Part shown: positions 1-12,760 of the stretch, piece after piece
Layout of the letters: each line of letters starts with the position of its first letter
How positions within the stretch are numbered: the stretch's first letter is position 1
DNA from: Pilatotrama ljubarskyi
Taxonomy: Eukaryota > Basidiomycota > Agaricomycetes > Polyporales > Polyporaceae
Direction of reading: 5' to 3'
Assembly: GCA_022385805.1 (NCBI GenBank)
Contig: MU277681.1
Coordinates: forward strand, 72,160-136,159
Length of the DNA: 64,000 bases
Notes under the pieces: generated by a model
The model's input: the letters and a program-made list of their open reading frames with translations, nothing else
Database searches by the model: none
Told to the model about the DNA's origin: nothing
Program-made: the position numbers and the translations under genes

Positions 1-753
1 GGTCTCCGTGCCGTCTGTTCCACCCGCAGTCCGACAATTCCCGGGCGCCGTCCAGGTCGAGGCGTGCGCGAGCAGAGTGTTCACTGCAAAACCGGGTTGG
101 TAAGCAGATGTCGTTTTGAGTGCACGCGAGAGAAGAATGCTCAACACAACCGCGCCTGCAGAGGTCCTGGCTCTTCGGCGTGGAACGAGCACTTGTGAAC
201 GCGGTGTTGAAGAGGTGGAATGAGTGCGTAGACGGGGGACGAGAGCGCGAGCTGCGAATTCCTGCGGCCGCGAATCTGTGCTTACCTATCGCCCAGGTGC
301 GATGTCCTGGCGTCTTCCCATCCTGCAGGTCGACTCACATCGCGCGCGGGAGGTTCACAGGACAGAGGGGGGGCTGAGTTTTGCACGGCAAAGTCTGGCG
401 GTCGGAGTCGAGCTCAGAGGGTCCTCGGGGTAGAGGGTGGCCGCCTGTAACGATGTAGTATGCGGAAATCAACTCACCGTCGTCGCCGCTCGCTAGATAT
501 CCGATCCAGTTACTAGCAGGCTGCGAGAAGTCGGCAGATGAAGGACGGGATGGACTAGAGGAGCCGGTCTACTGGTCGGTCGAGTTCCTTGGAACATCGC
601 ACCGTGAAGCATCCTCTGGAGCAGCGGCGTGTCCTGCTGGGACGCGACGACGGATGCCAGGCGGCCGCTGTGAACGCGAACACAAGACGGCACAGGAAGC
701 GCGTCGTCGCCGGATCCCGGATGAGGCCGCTCTAGGTGAGGTTCTCGACTCTC
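1..753. other. No supported gene; degenerate left edge
   Basis: No open frame here looks like protein on either strand. The stretch lies just downstream of the truncated KDZ-associated gene on the minus strand and may be decayed transposon DNA. The expected C-terminal cysteine cluster of that gene could not be read here in any frame. Confidence 0.4.
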
Positions 754-1781
754 TTAATGAAGAAATTCCGGCTGACCGGAACAGTTCATGAAGTCGTTAC
801 GTGCCTGCATAGCTGCAGTGAAGCGTTCCTTCTGTGGGCAATTCTGAGGAACTTCCAGCACGTAGTCACGGTCGCGGGCGTCCTTGAGAAGAGCATGGAT
901 GACAAAACCGTCCCAAATATGCTCTGTTCGAAGGCGATAGTGGGGGTTGTCATGACGTGCGACGTCCAGCTGGGAAAGTGCATGGTGATAGATGCTGGCT
1001 GCATTTGTTGCCGAGGTCCATGAGAAGAGTGAGAGGGCTGAGAAGAGCTCGAGGACACGTCGCTCGACAAACTTGTGTTCAGAGACCTGGATCACGTCGG
1101 GGATACCGGTATAGTATGTGCGCTTTCCCTTGCGGACGACGTAGTTGTGGTGGAAGTTACTATGGCATGCTGGACGCCATACATTAGACAGCAGATACAG
1201 GATGTGGGCTAGGTGAGACTGACATCGACAGTAGAGATGTACTGAGAATGCATCGCAGACACCTTGGTCCAAGGTGAAGACAGCGACCTTCCGCCGCCCA
1301 TCGTTGCGACGAAGAAGAGTTGTCCTGCCGCAGTCCGGCTGCAGGCAAACGTTGGTAGGTGGATAAAGCATTCGGAAACCTATATGTCTCTATAGTCAGA
1401 GTTGAATGTGAACCTCGCTGTGAGATCGACGGGCGAACCAAGGTGTGAGCGTTCATCCCAGTCGTCGTGGGCCTGGAGTGAGGGATTGGGGGCCAAAAAT
1501 GACGATCCGTGTGTCCAGACGACCTTTCCAAGTGCTCGCCATAGTCCCTGTGCCTGGCTAGCCGCTATCGCCAGCTTCGTGGCAACGTAGTCGAGGACTG
1601 GTTGAGGTAAGGTGTGAGGAAGCAACCTGCCGGGGTCGAAGTTGGGCCGTTGCTCCTCGATTATGGCAGACTTCATAGAGGATGTGAGGTAGATAAACTG
1701 AACGGCAACATCTAGACCAATGCTCTGAGATAGCCCCGGGGTTTCCTGCATCAAGCAGAATAGATCATGTACGGAAATCAT
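754..1781 (-). pseudogene. KDZ-transposon-associated CxC5/CxC6-type cysteine-cluster protein, truncated
   Basis: The predicted protein matches the zinc-binding CxC5/CxC6-type proteins carried by basidiomycete Kyakuja-Dileera-Zisupton DNA transposons. I recognise the N-terminal helical part from MISVHDLF (ATG at 1781), then YPPTNVC with a CLQPDC pair. Next come HLYC, a 51-nt intron that restores YCRSC, and the core GIPDVIQVSEHKFVERR and LFSWTSATNAASIYHHAL. The frame runs to GQPE and stops at 754, where family members normally continue into a second cysteine cluster (recalled, not searched). The junction near 1380-1400 could not be resolved to a clean intron. The gene is therefore called truncated or decaying. 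A KDZ transposase itself is not present in the window. The family assignment is from memory of conserved motifs. Confidence 0.7.
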
Positions 1782-2438
1782 GGTGGGATGATGCACTCTC
1801 CGGCTGGGAGCGCGGCGCTGGACGTTCTTGTTTGGTTGCCTTTTTCGTCACCGCCTGTGATCGTAATCGCAATCGGGACCGGCTGCCGAGCACCGGGTGG
1901 CGTCCGCCGCCTGGTCACGTGCACTCTCAAATTCTCACAGTGAGAGGTGAGAACGCGAGACTTCCCAATCCCTGTACGTTCTCCTCGAACTTGCCCGCGT
2001 GGCATCGCAAGGTTGAGAAGAATAGCGGGACGCAGCTTTCCTCCAGCCGAGGCATGAGTTACAAACACGCGAGATTTAAGGGCAGCACTTGCACTATCCT
2101 CGATACTCATTACAGTAGCGGTGAGATGTCTACTGGCCTAGACTCTAGTAGCGCCAATGCAACACCGTCAAGGACTCCGACTCGTCGAGTCGTAGACGCC
2201 GTTGATCGAACTTCAATTGAATCTATTCTCACCATGGCCATTCGGTACTGATTACGCGTTGGCCATTCCTGGTATGTCTGAGCTCCGTCTCTATATCTGA
2301 GGAGAAGGAATGCATCCTGAGTAGTCATACCTTAGGGGAATGCAGCAACGAAAGGCTTCTGCTTTTAGGCAGACAGTCAGTACGGGGCCGGTATCAGGGA
2401 CGGGTTGGCATGTCAAGGACTTCAAATGAGAGCTGCTA
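1782..2438. other. Intergenic, nothing recognised
   Basis: Only short, composition-driven open frames without recognisable motifs are present. This is the region 5' of the KDZ-associated gene. Confidence 0.4.
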
Positions 2439-3215
2439 GTGGCTGCTGATGGTACCACGCGCGACGCAGCGTGGCCGCTGCGCACGGAGGAGCACCGCCC
2501 TTTTACCTCAGAGGAGGAGCAGAGAGGTCGGGCACATTTGCTCACATCCAATCCTCCTCTTTCGTCCTCGTCGGGAACACTGATTCTGAACTTCTGTGCA
2601 TCCTCTGGATGTCATCAGGGTCTTGTGTTCACCCGGAGCACAGGTTGGGTCCTGACGACCAGCAACCTAGTCATGGTTCATGCAGAACCTGCACTCGTAG
2701 AGGCTCTCGACGGACTCCCTCTTCAAGGCAAAATATTCCTTGAGCTAGTTCATTCTGAAGACGCTACGGATGTCGCAGAAAATCTGATGGCCTTGGGCGA
2801 AACAACATGTAGCCGTATACTGAAGTGCGTATGAACCTTCTTCGCCGGCTGGCGCAATGTCCACTGACTCTGAAGCAGGCGTGTACGCGTTCTGCGTTTG
2901 GACGCTATACCCAAGCTGCTCGACGGTACACCTAAGTCGGAACTTGCTGCAGATGAGCATTATCTTCTTGTCGACACTACCAAGAATCGAGTGGTGGTGG
3001 GCCTCTTCCTCACCTTCGTACATGTGTCCTCAGAGGATCCGGAGTTTGTGCTACCCAAGGAGGATTTGGAGTGCCAGGGGATGTATCACCCCGTTGCATT
3101 TCACCTTGGTCGATACTTCGTCCAGCGCTACGTAAAAACGACTCCTCGGGGAGCGTGCAGCAGCAGCAGCCTCTGTCCTGCTCGGCGTGCGGAACCCGCA
3201 CAGACCCCGCAGTAG
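2439..3215 (+). pseudogene. Orphan spliced reading frame, possibly frameshifted
   Basis: Two open segments in the same frame join across a canonical 52-nt intron. The donor gtgcgt follows SRILN, and a cactgac branch-like sequence precedes ctgaag. The join gives a continuous protein-like stretch including ALDGLPLQGKIFLELVHSED, RLDAIPKLLDGTPKSEL, HYLLVDTTKNRVVVGLF and GMYHPVAFHLGRYFVQRYVK. The frame then crosses a run of four AGC/CAG repeats near 3160 and ends in low-complexity residues. In another frame just after that run a CSACG motif appears, so a slippage frameshift is possible. No ATG begins the open frame at 2439, so the true 5' end is unknown. I cannot name the family. It may be a remnant linked to the neighbouring transposon debris. 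Confidence 0.3.
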
Positions 3216-4107
3216 CGGAGAGCTGGCGAACCGAAGAGACTGCTTTGTAACAAGTGAAGATGTCGCCGCTCTCCTCTGTTTTCGCACCGCTGATACATAA
3301 TCCTACCCTGATAGATGCAGTATGAAGCGAGCTCGTAACAAGGGAGAAGAGGACGCCACTCCAGAGACACGGTTGAAACGACCTCCCGGAGGCCTGCTCG
3401 GGGTGTGCGCAGTGTGGGATTGAGGAGAGCCCTGAATGGAGGCGTGGCAGCAGTGGTAAAATAGATAGTTGCAATAAGCAAGCGGAATTCCCACTGTCGA
3501 TGCATACTCTCTGCTGACATGCCTTACTCGCCAGATGCGGTCTTCGGTATGCTAGGGGTAAAAAGCTGTAGCTTAGCCGTACCAACACGCTTGGAGTTAG
3601 CTGCATATACGCGTAACGTATGTGGCTCGCATCGTTACAAACCTCTATAACATCACAGATAGTATCCACCATGCGTTGAGAGCAGAAGGTCCATCACAGC
3701 CCACAGAGTCCCGCATAAGACCAAGTTGATACATAACTGCAGCAATGACCGATACAGTTGAACGCTACATCATCTACCGAGCCTGCCATGCACGAACGAA
3801 ACGGCGAACGAAGGGACGGTCGAACCTCAGGAACACGTACAAACCACGTCGGCTATGAAAACATCATGCTGGAGTCGTCAAGGGTGCGCGTGGAAAGGAC
3901 ACAGTACACCGGGGAGGGGAGGGTAGCCATAGAACGGATGTGGTGTAGTCCGATCTGTGATAGATACGTACGAGAGAACAAAATGGGAGTGAGAGCGAGG
4001 TGGAAGCCCGGGATCGTAACACATAGCAAGCTACTAGAAGGGATGTCGGGACAGAATACAAACACCGATGGGGATAATTACACTGCACATACGCTAACCA
4101 ATCCACC
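3216..4107. other. Intergenic, nothing recognised
   Basis: This lies between the orphan frame and the 3' end of the PP2C gene. No motif-bearing frame was seen. The right half probably contains the PP2C 3' UTR. Confidence 0.4.
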
Positions 4108-6322
4108 CTAAACCTTGAGCGGGCTCTCGCTCGAGTCAATGAAGCCCTCAGCTTTCAGCGCCGGGCTCGGCTCGTCCCCGTCAGGCAGGGATTTCAGCTG
4201 CTTGGGCGTGGCGTCCCCGTTGACCGGTGGGGTTGGCGGTGGCGGTGGAGTCTCTCCTTGCGAACCTTGCGATGAAGGGCCGTCGCGCGTGTACGTCGGG
4301 GACTCCGGGTCGCTCGGGCGTTCGTTCTCGCCGTGCCCGTCCTGGTTGTGGTCGCGATCATGGCCCTCGCCTCCGGATTCCGAATCCTCCTCCTCCATCT
4401 CGCCCATCTCGATGTCGTGGTCGCTGAATGCGCCCATGGCGTCCAGCTCCTGCAGCTGTTCTCGCAGGCTCTTCGTCATGTCGAGCTGGATCGTTCGTCC
4501 ACCGAAGCCGAAACCGGCGTTGCTCAGCAGCGAGCGGGCGTTGACACCGTGGCTGTTCACGTCGTCGTCGTCGCTGTCGTCGTCATCGTCATCGTCTGGT
4601 GCCGTATGAAGCATGAGCGATCCGTCGCCACCGAGTATGCTGGCGAACCCGCCGAACAGAGAACTCGAACCCTCGCCTGAAACAGGACCGCCTGACCGTT
4701 GGCGATCCTCCCTTTCCTGCCGTTCTCGCCTACGCTGTTCGTACGCCTCGCGCTTCACCTTGAACGACATTAGTCGGCTGGTGGAGTATAGCTGGGGGAG
4801 AGTCTCGGGGGTTTGGTAGCCGTATTTGTTCTTGACTCGGTCAGTGATCCACTGGTACCACTGCTCTTCTGTTCGGCCGTGCAGCAGAGCCACAATCATG
4901 ATCGTCATGTTGTCGCAGCCGATGCCTGCGCCAGTAGTGGTGTCGGGCGCCAAGCAGAGCTCGCAGATCTCTTCACAGATTTCTGGGAGCTTTTTCCCTT
5001 GGGAGATGAGCAACCGGACGACGTTCACGGACTGTTGCGACGTAAGGCAATCCCAGATGCCTAGGAAGTCAGGTTAGAGCAGGGAAGAGCACGGATAGGC
5101 GGTTCAGCGTACCATCGCACGCAATGATGACGAACTCATCCTCCTCGGTGATCGTGTGCTCGATGACCTCGGGATCACTCGTGATGATCTGTGCTTCTGG
5201 AGCGAGGGAGGCGTTCTTCTTGTAGTCGAAGTCGCCTAATGCTCTTGCCAGAGCGAGATTGCCTGTCACAAGGGTCAGAACATACGGATATGGATGGGGC
5301 TATGCACAAACCGTTGACGCGCCCGTATTCGATGTACCCGCCAGCCGCCACAATGCGGTTCTTCTCCTCTGCGAGGGAAGAGTGAGTTTGGCCGTGCGTC
5401 GGATGGACACCAACTGGCAGTTTGCTTACGCTCGTTTTGGGGTTTATGGTCAAAACTGAGCTGCTTCGCCTCGCCCTTGATGCTGATGACTGAGCGAGAG
5501 TCGCCGGCATTCGCCTACAGAGCCATAGTTAGACGGACAGGGTGAGAACAACCCGTACTGTGGACGTACGACGTAGATCTTGCCCTCCTTCGTTACCAGA
5601 GCAGCGACCGCAGTGCAACCCGACGCGTCCCGGTCAAACTCAGGATCTAAGGAGTTTGGGAGGAACTGGATCAGGCATTGGCCACGGATCATGCGCTACC
5701 TCAGGAGGCTCACTGGATCGAATGTCTTCATCGGTGCCGAGGAACGCGTTCTTCAAAGCGCGACGGTAATCCTTCTGCTTGTATGCCTCGTCGGTTACAA
5801 GGCGCTGGTGCAGATGCCGTCCTGCATATTTCGCGACTGCGGAGCCTGCAAAGAGGGAATTTGAGATGCAACTGAGGGCCCCACTGGGCACTTGACGCAC
5901 CCCCGTGACCGTCGTAGACTGCGAAGAAGGTATTGGAGTCGGACTCCGAGGGCGCCTCGTCCAGATTGAGCACTGCTGTATGTGCGTCTTCCATTGCTGC
6001 GCAAAACATCAGTATCCCGTGCAGACGACCGCAATGCTGCCACCACACTGCATAGGCACAAGTAGGTGGAAGGACGGTATGCTTACTTATTCTCCATCCT
6101 TGCATCTCCGATACACCAAACATATATTTGCCATTTCCGCCTTGCTCCGTCGCCTTGTCGGTGGCTATAAAACGGCCGCACGGTCAGGAGGCACTCCTTG
6201 TCATCCCTCTGAGTAGTCGCGCGCACCAGGTATAGAGAGGGTTTGACCCTGTACGAGAGGCATTAGCTCATGTCCCTACCCCACACCTGCAGGAACGGCA
6301 GAAATCGCCAATCACGCACCAT
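4108..6322 (-). CDS. PP2C-family Ser/Thr protein phosphatase (Ptc2/Ptc3-like)
   Basis: A metal-dependent phosphatase of the PPM/PP2C family. Yeast relatives Ptc2/Ptc3 dampen stress MAP-kinase and checkpoint signalling. Ten exons were spliced by hand (6322-6320, 6248-6227, 6164-6087, 5996-5901, 5845-5714, 5646-5570, 5514-5430, 5368-5312, 5262-5113, 5060-4108) and give 550 aa in phase throughout. Visible motifs are MGQTLS at the N-terminus, FGVSEMQGWRITMEDAH (about 22-38), VYDGHGG (about 60-66), DASGCTAV, NAGDSRS, GNLALARALGDFDYK, the ACDGIWD metal-site motif (about 230-237) and GCDNMT (about 280). A long acidic, Asp/Ser-rich tail follows and ends in SSESPLKV; fungal Ptc2/3 proteins usually carry such an extension. 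The start codon sits alone in exon 1, followed by a 22-nt microexon. The next gene upstream is also on the minus strand, with a gap of about 500 bp. Confidence 0.96.
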
Positions 6323-6834
6323 CTTGGAATGTCCTCTGAGGGCTGAAATTTACGTGTCCTGGCGAGGAGAGAGAAGCGGCAGTCGCGTGGGCCGTCGGCG
6401 TGCAGAAATGCGGTCTGGGGGAGGTCTGGGGTCGGGGTCGTGTGGTGTCTCGAGTCAAGCCTGTCCAGGATCTGTTGACGACTGTTTGCGGAGCAAAATC
6501 TCCAGTACGCGTTCGCGAGTGGTGAGTCCCCAAAAAGGAAACTCCAGCAATGGCGCTTTAGCGCGGCGCCACTTCGACGGCCGCGCATGCCAGTACTTGC
6601 AGCGCAGCTTGCAATATTGCTCGAGCCAACTAGTTCACCTCAACCAACGCGATACAATTAGAGAAAAGGCTCATAAGGATACAACTGAGCGAGCAGACAG
6701 CAACACAATCGTACATGACACGCCGGGACCCTCAGATTACGAATAACATTAGGGACCGCCGGTAGATATTCCGGCTCTCTGTCATCACCATCGTACATGC
6801 GCACAAACAGGAACCACCAACAACCCAGCGTCGA

Positions 6835-9809
6835 TCACTTCTTCCTCGCGGACGCTTTCTCCCTGCTCGAGGCACCGGCAGAGCCGCGCGGCACGCTCTG
6901 TTCGCGTCGCGAGGGCGGGCCTGGTGTGCGTGCCCGCGGCGGGGGTCGTCCTCGATCAGAAACCGCTCTCCCGGCGGTCTCCTTCCCATCTTCGTCGTCC
7001 TCCTCGTCGCTTGGTGACGCGGCCCGAGCTTTCCCCTTGCCCTTGCTCTTTGCCGGCTTCGCGGAGGCATTTCGATTGCGGCTGCTACTCCTGCCCTGTG
7101 TTCGAGCATCCTCGTCGTCGGACTCGCGATCGCCATCAGCACCCTCGATCGCGTCGCTGCTCGACCCATGCCTAGGTGGTGTGGGTGGCAGAGGCCGGTC
7201 GTTGGCGTCGAGCTTAAACGAGACACGGCGCCCCCTCGCCCGGCTTCGCTCACCAGGAGGCACGGAAGCCGGACGCAACACGGGGGAGGAGTTGATGGGC
7301 GACGACGGAATTGGTGACGAAGGGGGGAGCGTGCCGCTCGAGTAGGCCGGTTTGAACCAGTATGGATAGGATTGCGGATAGTGTGTGGGTGTTGAGTATA
7401 TGGATGACCTAGACGGACCAGCGTCGGATGACGGTGTGTCGTAATAGTGGGGCTGATGGGAAGACTGCCCGCGATGGCTCGGTGTAAAGGGGGGTGCTCC
7501 GTACAAGGGAAACGGATGGCTCGGATGGAAACTCGGTCCAGCATGTGGCGGCGGTGGTGGTGGTGGGGGTAGGCCACCTGCTGCCATAAGATATGATACC
7601 CATGCCATGGCTTGCGACTGTTGGAGCGAGAAGGGAGGGAAAGCGGGGTGCATAGAGTGGGGTGAAAGGTCGTCTTGGGGGCCGTTCTTCGCAGGCTCGC
7701 GATCGCGATGGCGCGGCGTGAATGGGGGATAGATGGGCGGATACAAAGGTAGAGTGGGTATAGGTGCCTTGCTGCTCGCACGGTAGCGGTTCCTGCCCAT
7801 AGGTTCAGACGAAAATTCTGCTCGACTTCGCTTAATAGCATTTCGGACGCCAAACTGTAGCGCAACGTACCATCTTCGCGGTCAGATGCCACAGGTGACG
7901 AGGTTGGGGGCCCAGTTTCTGGAGAATAACCCGACTGTCGTTGTGGCGCGCGGTACGGTTGGTTTCGAGGCGAAGGTCTAGACGATATCGACGCAGCCTC
8001 TGGTTTCTCTGCCGAATCATCGGTGGATGAGCAACTAGACACTCTTTTGCGTTTGCGACGCCTCGGCGGGACGGGTTGAGGAGAGCACGAGTCCTCTGAA
8101 ACCTCTCGCGCTCGCGACTGACTTCGTCGCGAACTGGAACTTGCATGCGCAGGCTCAGGTGTAGAAGGTCGAGGCACGATTTCCTTGGCTTTTCCCTTGC
8201 TTCTGTCTTGAGCTCCAGCCTCACCACGCACCGGAATTTTCGCGTCCCGTCTAGCTTTCACTAGAACAGAAAGCGGTACGTCCGGAGAAGCAGGCCTACA
8301 AGGTGTTTTCATCCGGCCTGGGGTTGCGCGAGACGTCGTGATGACTACCTCGGGTTTCATGCTGAGTCGAGAGCGTGTATGGGCCTTCGGCGAAGCGTTC
8401 GGAGGGGCAACGTCCGAGGACAGAGAAAGTGGCCAACGGCTGTCTAGTTGGTGTGCGTCGTCAGATGCGGTGGACGAGGACGCCTTTGGCACATAGCGGG
8501 GCCGGGGTTTAGGCATCTTGGGGCTGGGTGTTTCCGTGCGAAGAGGGGGCTCGTTCGTATCAAGAGAAATATCAGGTGCTGAGCACGAAGAGCGAGGGGG
8601 TGTTAGGAGCTGGAGAACCTTTGCAGGGGATGACATTCGCGCCGGGGGCGTGACGGGACGCTGTTCAAGACGGGGCTTTGACTTCGCCCTTGCCCTTGGG
8701 AGTGACTTCGAGCGAGGGACAGACCGCGCACCGCTCTGCGTACGGCCGCGGGACTGCGATCGGCCTCGCGGAGGTGGTGCGGGAGATGGAGAACGCGACT
8801 CTGTCAAGTCGATGATATCGTCTGGAGGAGGCACAGAGCGGCGCGGAGGAATAGGCGTGTCGTCGATGACCCATGCTGCAAGCTCGTCCTCGGAAGAGTC
8901 GTCTTCTGGGAGCTGTGGAGGTTTCGACTTACGGCGTTGTGGCTGAGGTTTGCGCGGCGTATAGGATCGCCCGTCGAGGCCGTCCTTGTCCTCGTCGTCA
9001 GTGACTGGTATCAAGTATTCCTCCTTCGCGTCATCCTCGCCATCTTCCTCGTCGTCCCGGTGGGTTTCAGCAAGGCAGGGCTCGTCCGATACCGTACCGT
9101 CTCCCACCCCTGCAGTAGGATCCGCGCCTGTGGCATCCTCTTCTTGCACGTCCTCCTCCTCTTCAACGCCGTACAGCTCTCTCCTCCGTCTTTCCGCTTC
9201 TTCAAACTCTCGGAATGCCTCTGCATCTTGTGGATCCTGCTCGTTCGCGGGCGGGACATGCCAGTTCTTATAGTACTCCAGTTTCTTCTGCACAGTATCG
9301 GCCGAGGGCGGTGAGATGAGGTCCAGCTCGTCCGCCGAGTCGTCCTCCGGAGTGTTCTCTTCTCCTGCGCTGGTCTCCTCCTCTTCCTCCTCGTCCTCTG
9401 CACCCTGGCTGCTCGCGTCGTCGGTGATGACATCTGCGAGGAATCCGATGTCGTAAGTCTGGCCAGCCGACGTCACTCCACGGTCCTGGACGAAGTCAAG
9501 GGCACGGAGATCGACGATGTCGTCCTCGTCGAGGGGTTTGTTGTACCGTTCTGCAAGCTGATCCCAGAACTCAAACAGCCGGCTGCTGGACTCGAAACGC
9601 AGGTCCTGAGGCTGAGCAGGCGGCAGTCGAGCTGAAGCAGAACTAGATGGTGTAGATGAGAGTCTCGGTCGTTTGCTCGGCGCAGGTTTGTGAGAAAATC
9701 GTTGATAGACTCGAGAGCCAGGCGGAGACAGGGAGGGTGTGATCAGCGGAGGTCGTGGCGGAGGCGGAGGCAGCTCCTTGTCAAGAATTTGGGCGGGACG
9801 TTCGTCCAT
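6835..9809 (-). CDS. Large intrinsically disordered basic/Ser-rich protein, unknown function
   Basis: Two exons (9809-7871 and 7817-6835) are joined by a 53-nt intron with donor gtacgt and acceptor gagcag, giving 973 aa. The intron is needed because the first frame turns into His/Arg-rich nonsense after 7870. The spliced frame ends cleanly in a Lys/Arg-rich tail. The only ordered-looking part is near residues 55-110, including RLFEFWDQLAERYNKPLDED and LDFVQDRG. The rest is Glu/Asp-rich (about 115-280), then Pro/Ser/Arg-rich with a poly-Pro tract in exon 2. Basic clusters such as RRRKRKR suggest nuclear location, which is an inference. The frame extends upstream to 9872, but that start is TTG; 9809 is the first in-frame ATG. 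I do not recognise a named family. Confidence 0.75.
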
Positions 9810-12760
9810 AGCGTCACGGTCGACGGCCAAGTCGCGTTCAGCCACACCGAGCACAACCCTGGCCTGGGCCAAAACGGCAATCCCCTTTCAACACGCACGT
9901 GACCACAACACGCCTTCAACGCGTCGCGTCGCGTCGGTGGCTGTCCTTCCCCACCTTCAATATTTGTAAACCCCTGGGCACACTCCAGGTATGGAGATAA
10001 CATGCATTTTCAGTCCCATAGCAGGATGGAGAATCTAGCGCGCTCAGATAGTGGCCAGGATGCTAGAAATCCCCATCTGAGCGGTGTTTTTATATCTTCA
10101 CAAACGGCTCGACGCGACCGCTCAAGTCCCTAGGGCGGCTGGACGAACGTGCTTCGAGATCTTGCATTCGTTGGCTCACGCCATGCGGGTATCAGAGAGC
10201 CCTACTTCACGCAGGCACAGTGCTAGGGAACAATGCGATTTTGCACCAGGTCGATCGACACCCCAGCAGCCGTCCACGAGCGGGCGAGTGGTCTTGTCCC
10301 AGAATTGACCTTGGGTACAGGGTATCTTCGCCTCGCGCATCTAGCGACCTGCGATCATGGGCCACAGCATGTCCTGCACGAGGATGAAAGGCCGCCGGGC
10401 TTCGTGCGCCTACGGAGCCCGCATCTTCCCTCCGTCATCGGACCAGTGCGAGGAGCCCATATCAGACGGACGGGTCCGCGCACTGTCAAGATTGAGACAT
10501 CAGCGCTGCTTTGGGCCAGTAGGGGTACAGAGACATGAGCACTTCCCCCATCAATCCAGGCTCGCCCTTTTACCATCGCCCTCGACTCGGACTTGGGCCT
10601 TAATGTTCGTCGAGGACGAGCATACTCAAGCGAATCCACTAGCGAAGGTTGCGGGAGTGCCACCTTCTTGTCCTGGCCCCACCCGCGGTAGAAGAAGCAG
10701 GTGAAGGCTTGACCGTGGCGCGCACACCGCCGCCGTTCGATATTTGCGGACTGTCGACAGCCGGGCAAAGACTATGCGCTCTCTCCGGACACACGGCGTG
10801 CTTCGTTCCATATCTCGTCGCCGTCACCTTTTGAAGGTATGACAAGGCTTAGATTTAACCGCACGCTTTCTGGAAAACCAATTGTCAAGTAGGTCGCCGC
10901 TTTGCTGACGCGGGAGCTTGACGCAGCCTCGGAAATGAAAAGAAGGAACCAGCGCAATTCGAGAGCTCGGAACGTCATGACGTCGGCCAGGTGCATGCAG
11001 GCACGCGCAGTCCCGGCCGACTGTGGCAAATTGGCTCAACCTGCCTGCCGCCTTAAGCGACGCAGGTAGGAAAGGGAAGCGGAACACGGCCTAGAGCTCA
11101 CCGCCCGAAAGGCCACCGGAGCTCAATCATCTCTATAGGGCAGTGAAGCACAGAGAAGACACGCACGATACGATGCCTCGCAGGAGGGTGCTAGACGGCG
11201 ATCCTGTGGATGCCTAGGAGCAGCCCTGTCTAGGACATTCTTCGTTAACGGCGAGGGGACGCGTTGTCTGGGCTTGCTGAAGATGGAGAGCAGCGGGGTC
11301 GCACGTTCGTGAACCCCACAACGATGACCTGCCTTTGCAGTACCAATGCTCCGTATGGCGTTGCTGAGAAAGCGGCGAGTCCCGTTGCGCAGCGGGCTGG
11401 CAGCTGTGCACCTCCCTCTAATTGAAACGCGTTCAGAAGTGCCCGATACGAAGAGGCGAGAGCACAATGACGAGGGATCGTCTGCATGGTCGACGACGGC
11501 TTTGACCAGACGGTCCCCTCGGAAGAGACTAGGGAACCAACGGGGTAATGCCCGGAAGAGTCGAGCAGGAGATGGCCGCGCTCCCCCATAATCTAATCCA
11601 AGCACTCAATGCCACAGATAGCGGGGGATTATCATAGATAGCGGGCACGCACCTTCCCCGCACGCCTTCTCAGGCACGAGCCACGCACTACCGCAACGCT
11701 TTGGCGGGATTTCTTGACGGACCGCCTTTTCCACTCAACGACGATCCCAAGAACGTTCGCCGTCGGATGCGTCGTGGGGATTGCGGCCGCCTCGTGCCGT
11801 GGCGCGACGACCTGTGCACACGGCATGGGGCGGTTCCCAAGGAGCCGCCCTAGGCCAGCGAGCATCAGTTGCCGCGCTGTGCGGGTGACACGCGGGGTAC
11901 TAGAACGGCTTGCACAACCCACGGCAAGCGGCGCCCTGAGGGTAATGATCCATGGGTAAGAGCTCGAACGGCAGGTCAACTGAAGCTGAGCCGCAGAACA
12001 GAGAAGTTCATGATTTGCGCTGCAAACATGAGACCGAGAAGTTTGCGGTCAAGCTAGCGACGCGCTCGCCGTGGAGCACAAGACCAGCCTCAGAGCCTCC
12101 TAGAGCATAGCTCAGTATCGATAAGTTGTAATGAATGGTGTGACATGGGAGCAAGTCGATTACGTCTCCCTTCACAAAACCCGGCCTGTATGCACCTTCA
12201 TTTAGTGAACGTTGTCATGTGCTTCGTAGTCACACGAGCTACTGACCCGTAGTACGATAAAGTTACGGTTTCGCGCAGGGCTGTAACACGTAAACAGATC
12301 CAGGCTTTAGGCGGGGTCCAGATAAGTTCAAAGGTTTCAGAAGTTGAAAATGGTTCGTTGTGCCACCAGCAGCGTCTTGGATGATGGGAAGAGAACGTTT
12401 GAAATTTTCTCAAAAGCCTCCCCATCTGCAGGGAAAGTCGGGCTAGGAACCCGGTCCCGAAAAATATGCGAGGTTGAGATTTAGACGTCGTAGATTGAAC
12501 GAGGACAACGCCGCGATCCTGGATGCCAGGAGGGCCTTTGCCCAACCGTGTGACGCGGCGGTGCGGTGGTGGCGGACGTTCGAGACCGCGTCACAAACAA
12601 ACAACGTTAACCACCGCCACATGCGCTTTTGCGGCAAATCGGTGACTTGTTTCGCACTATCATCTCGCTGAACCACACACCTGCTGATTTTGACAATGAG
12701 TGCTGATCGCGACGACCCTTCTCGAACGCTCGTCTGACCACTGACCAACCAGTACGAAGC

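Noticed and set aside
9810..9872. N-terminal extension of the disordered-protein gene
   Set aside because: The extended frame starts at TTG; the first ATG is at 9809.
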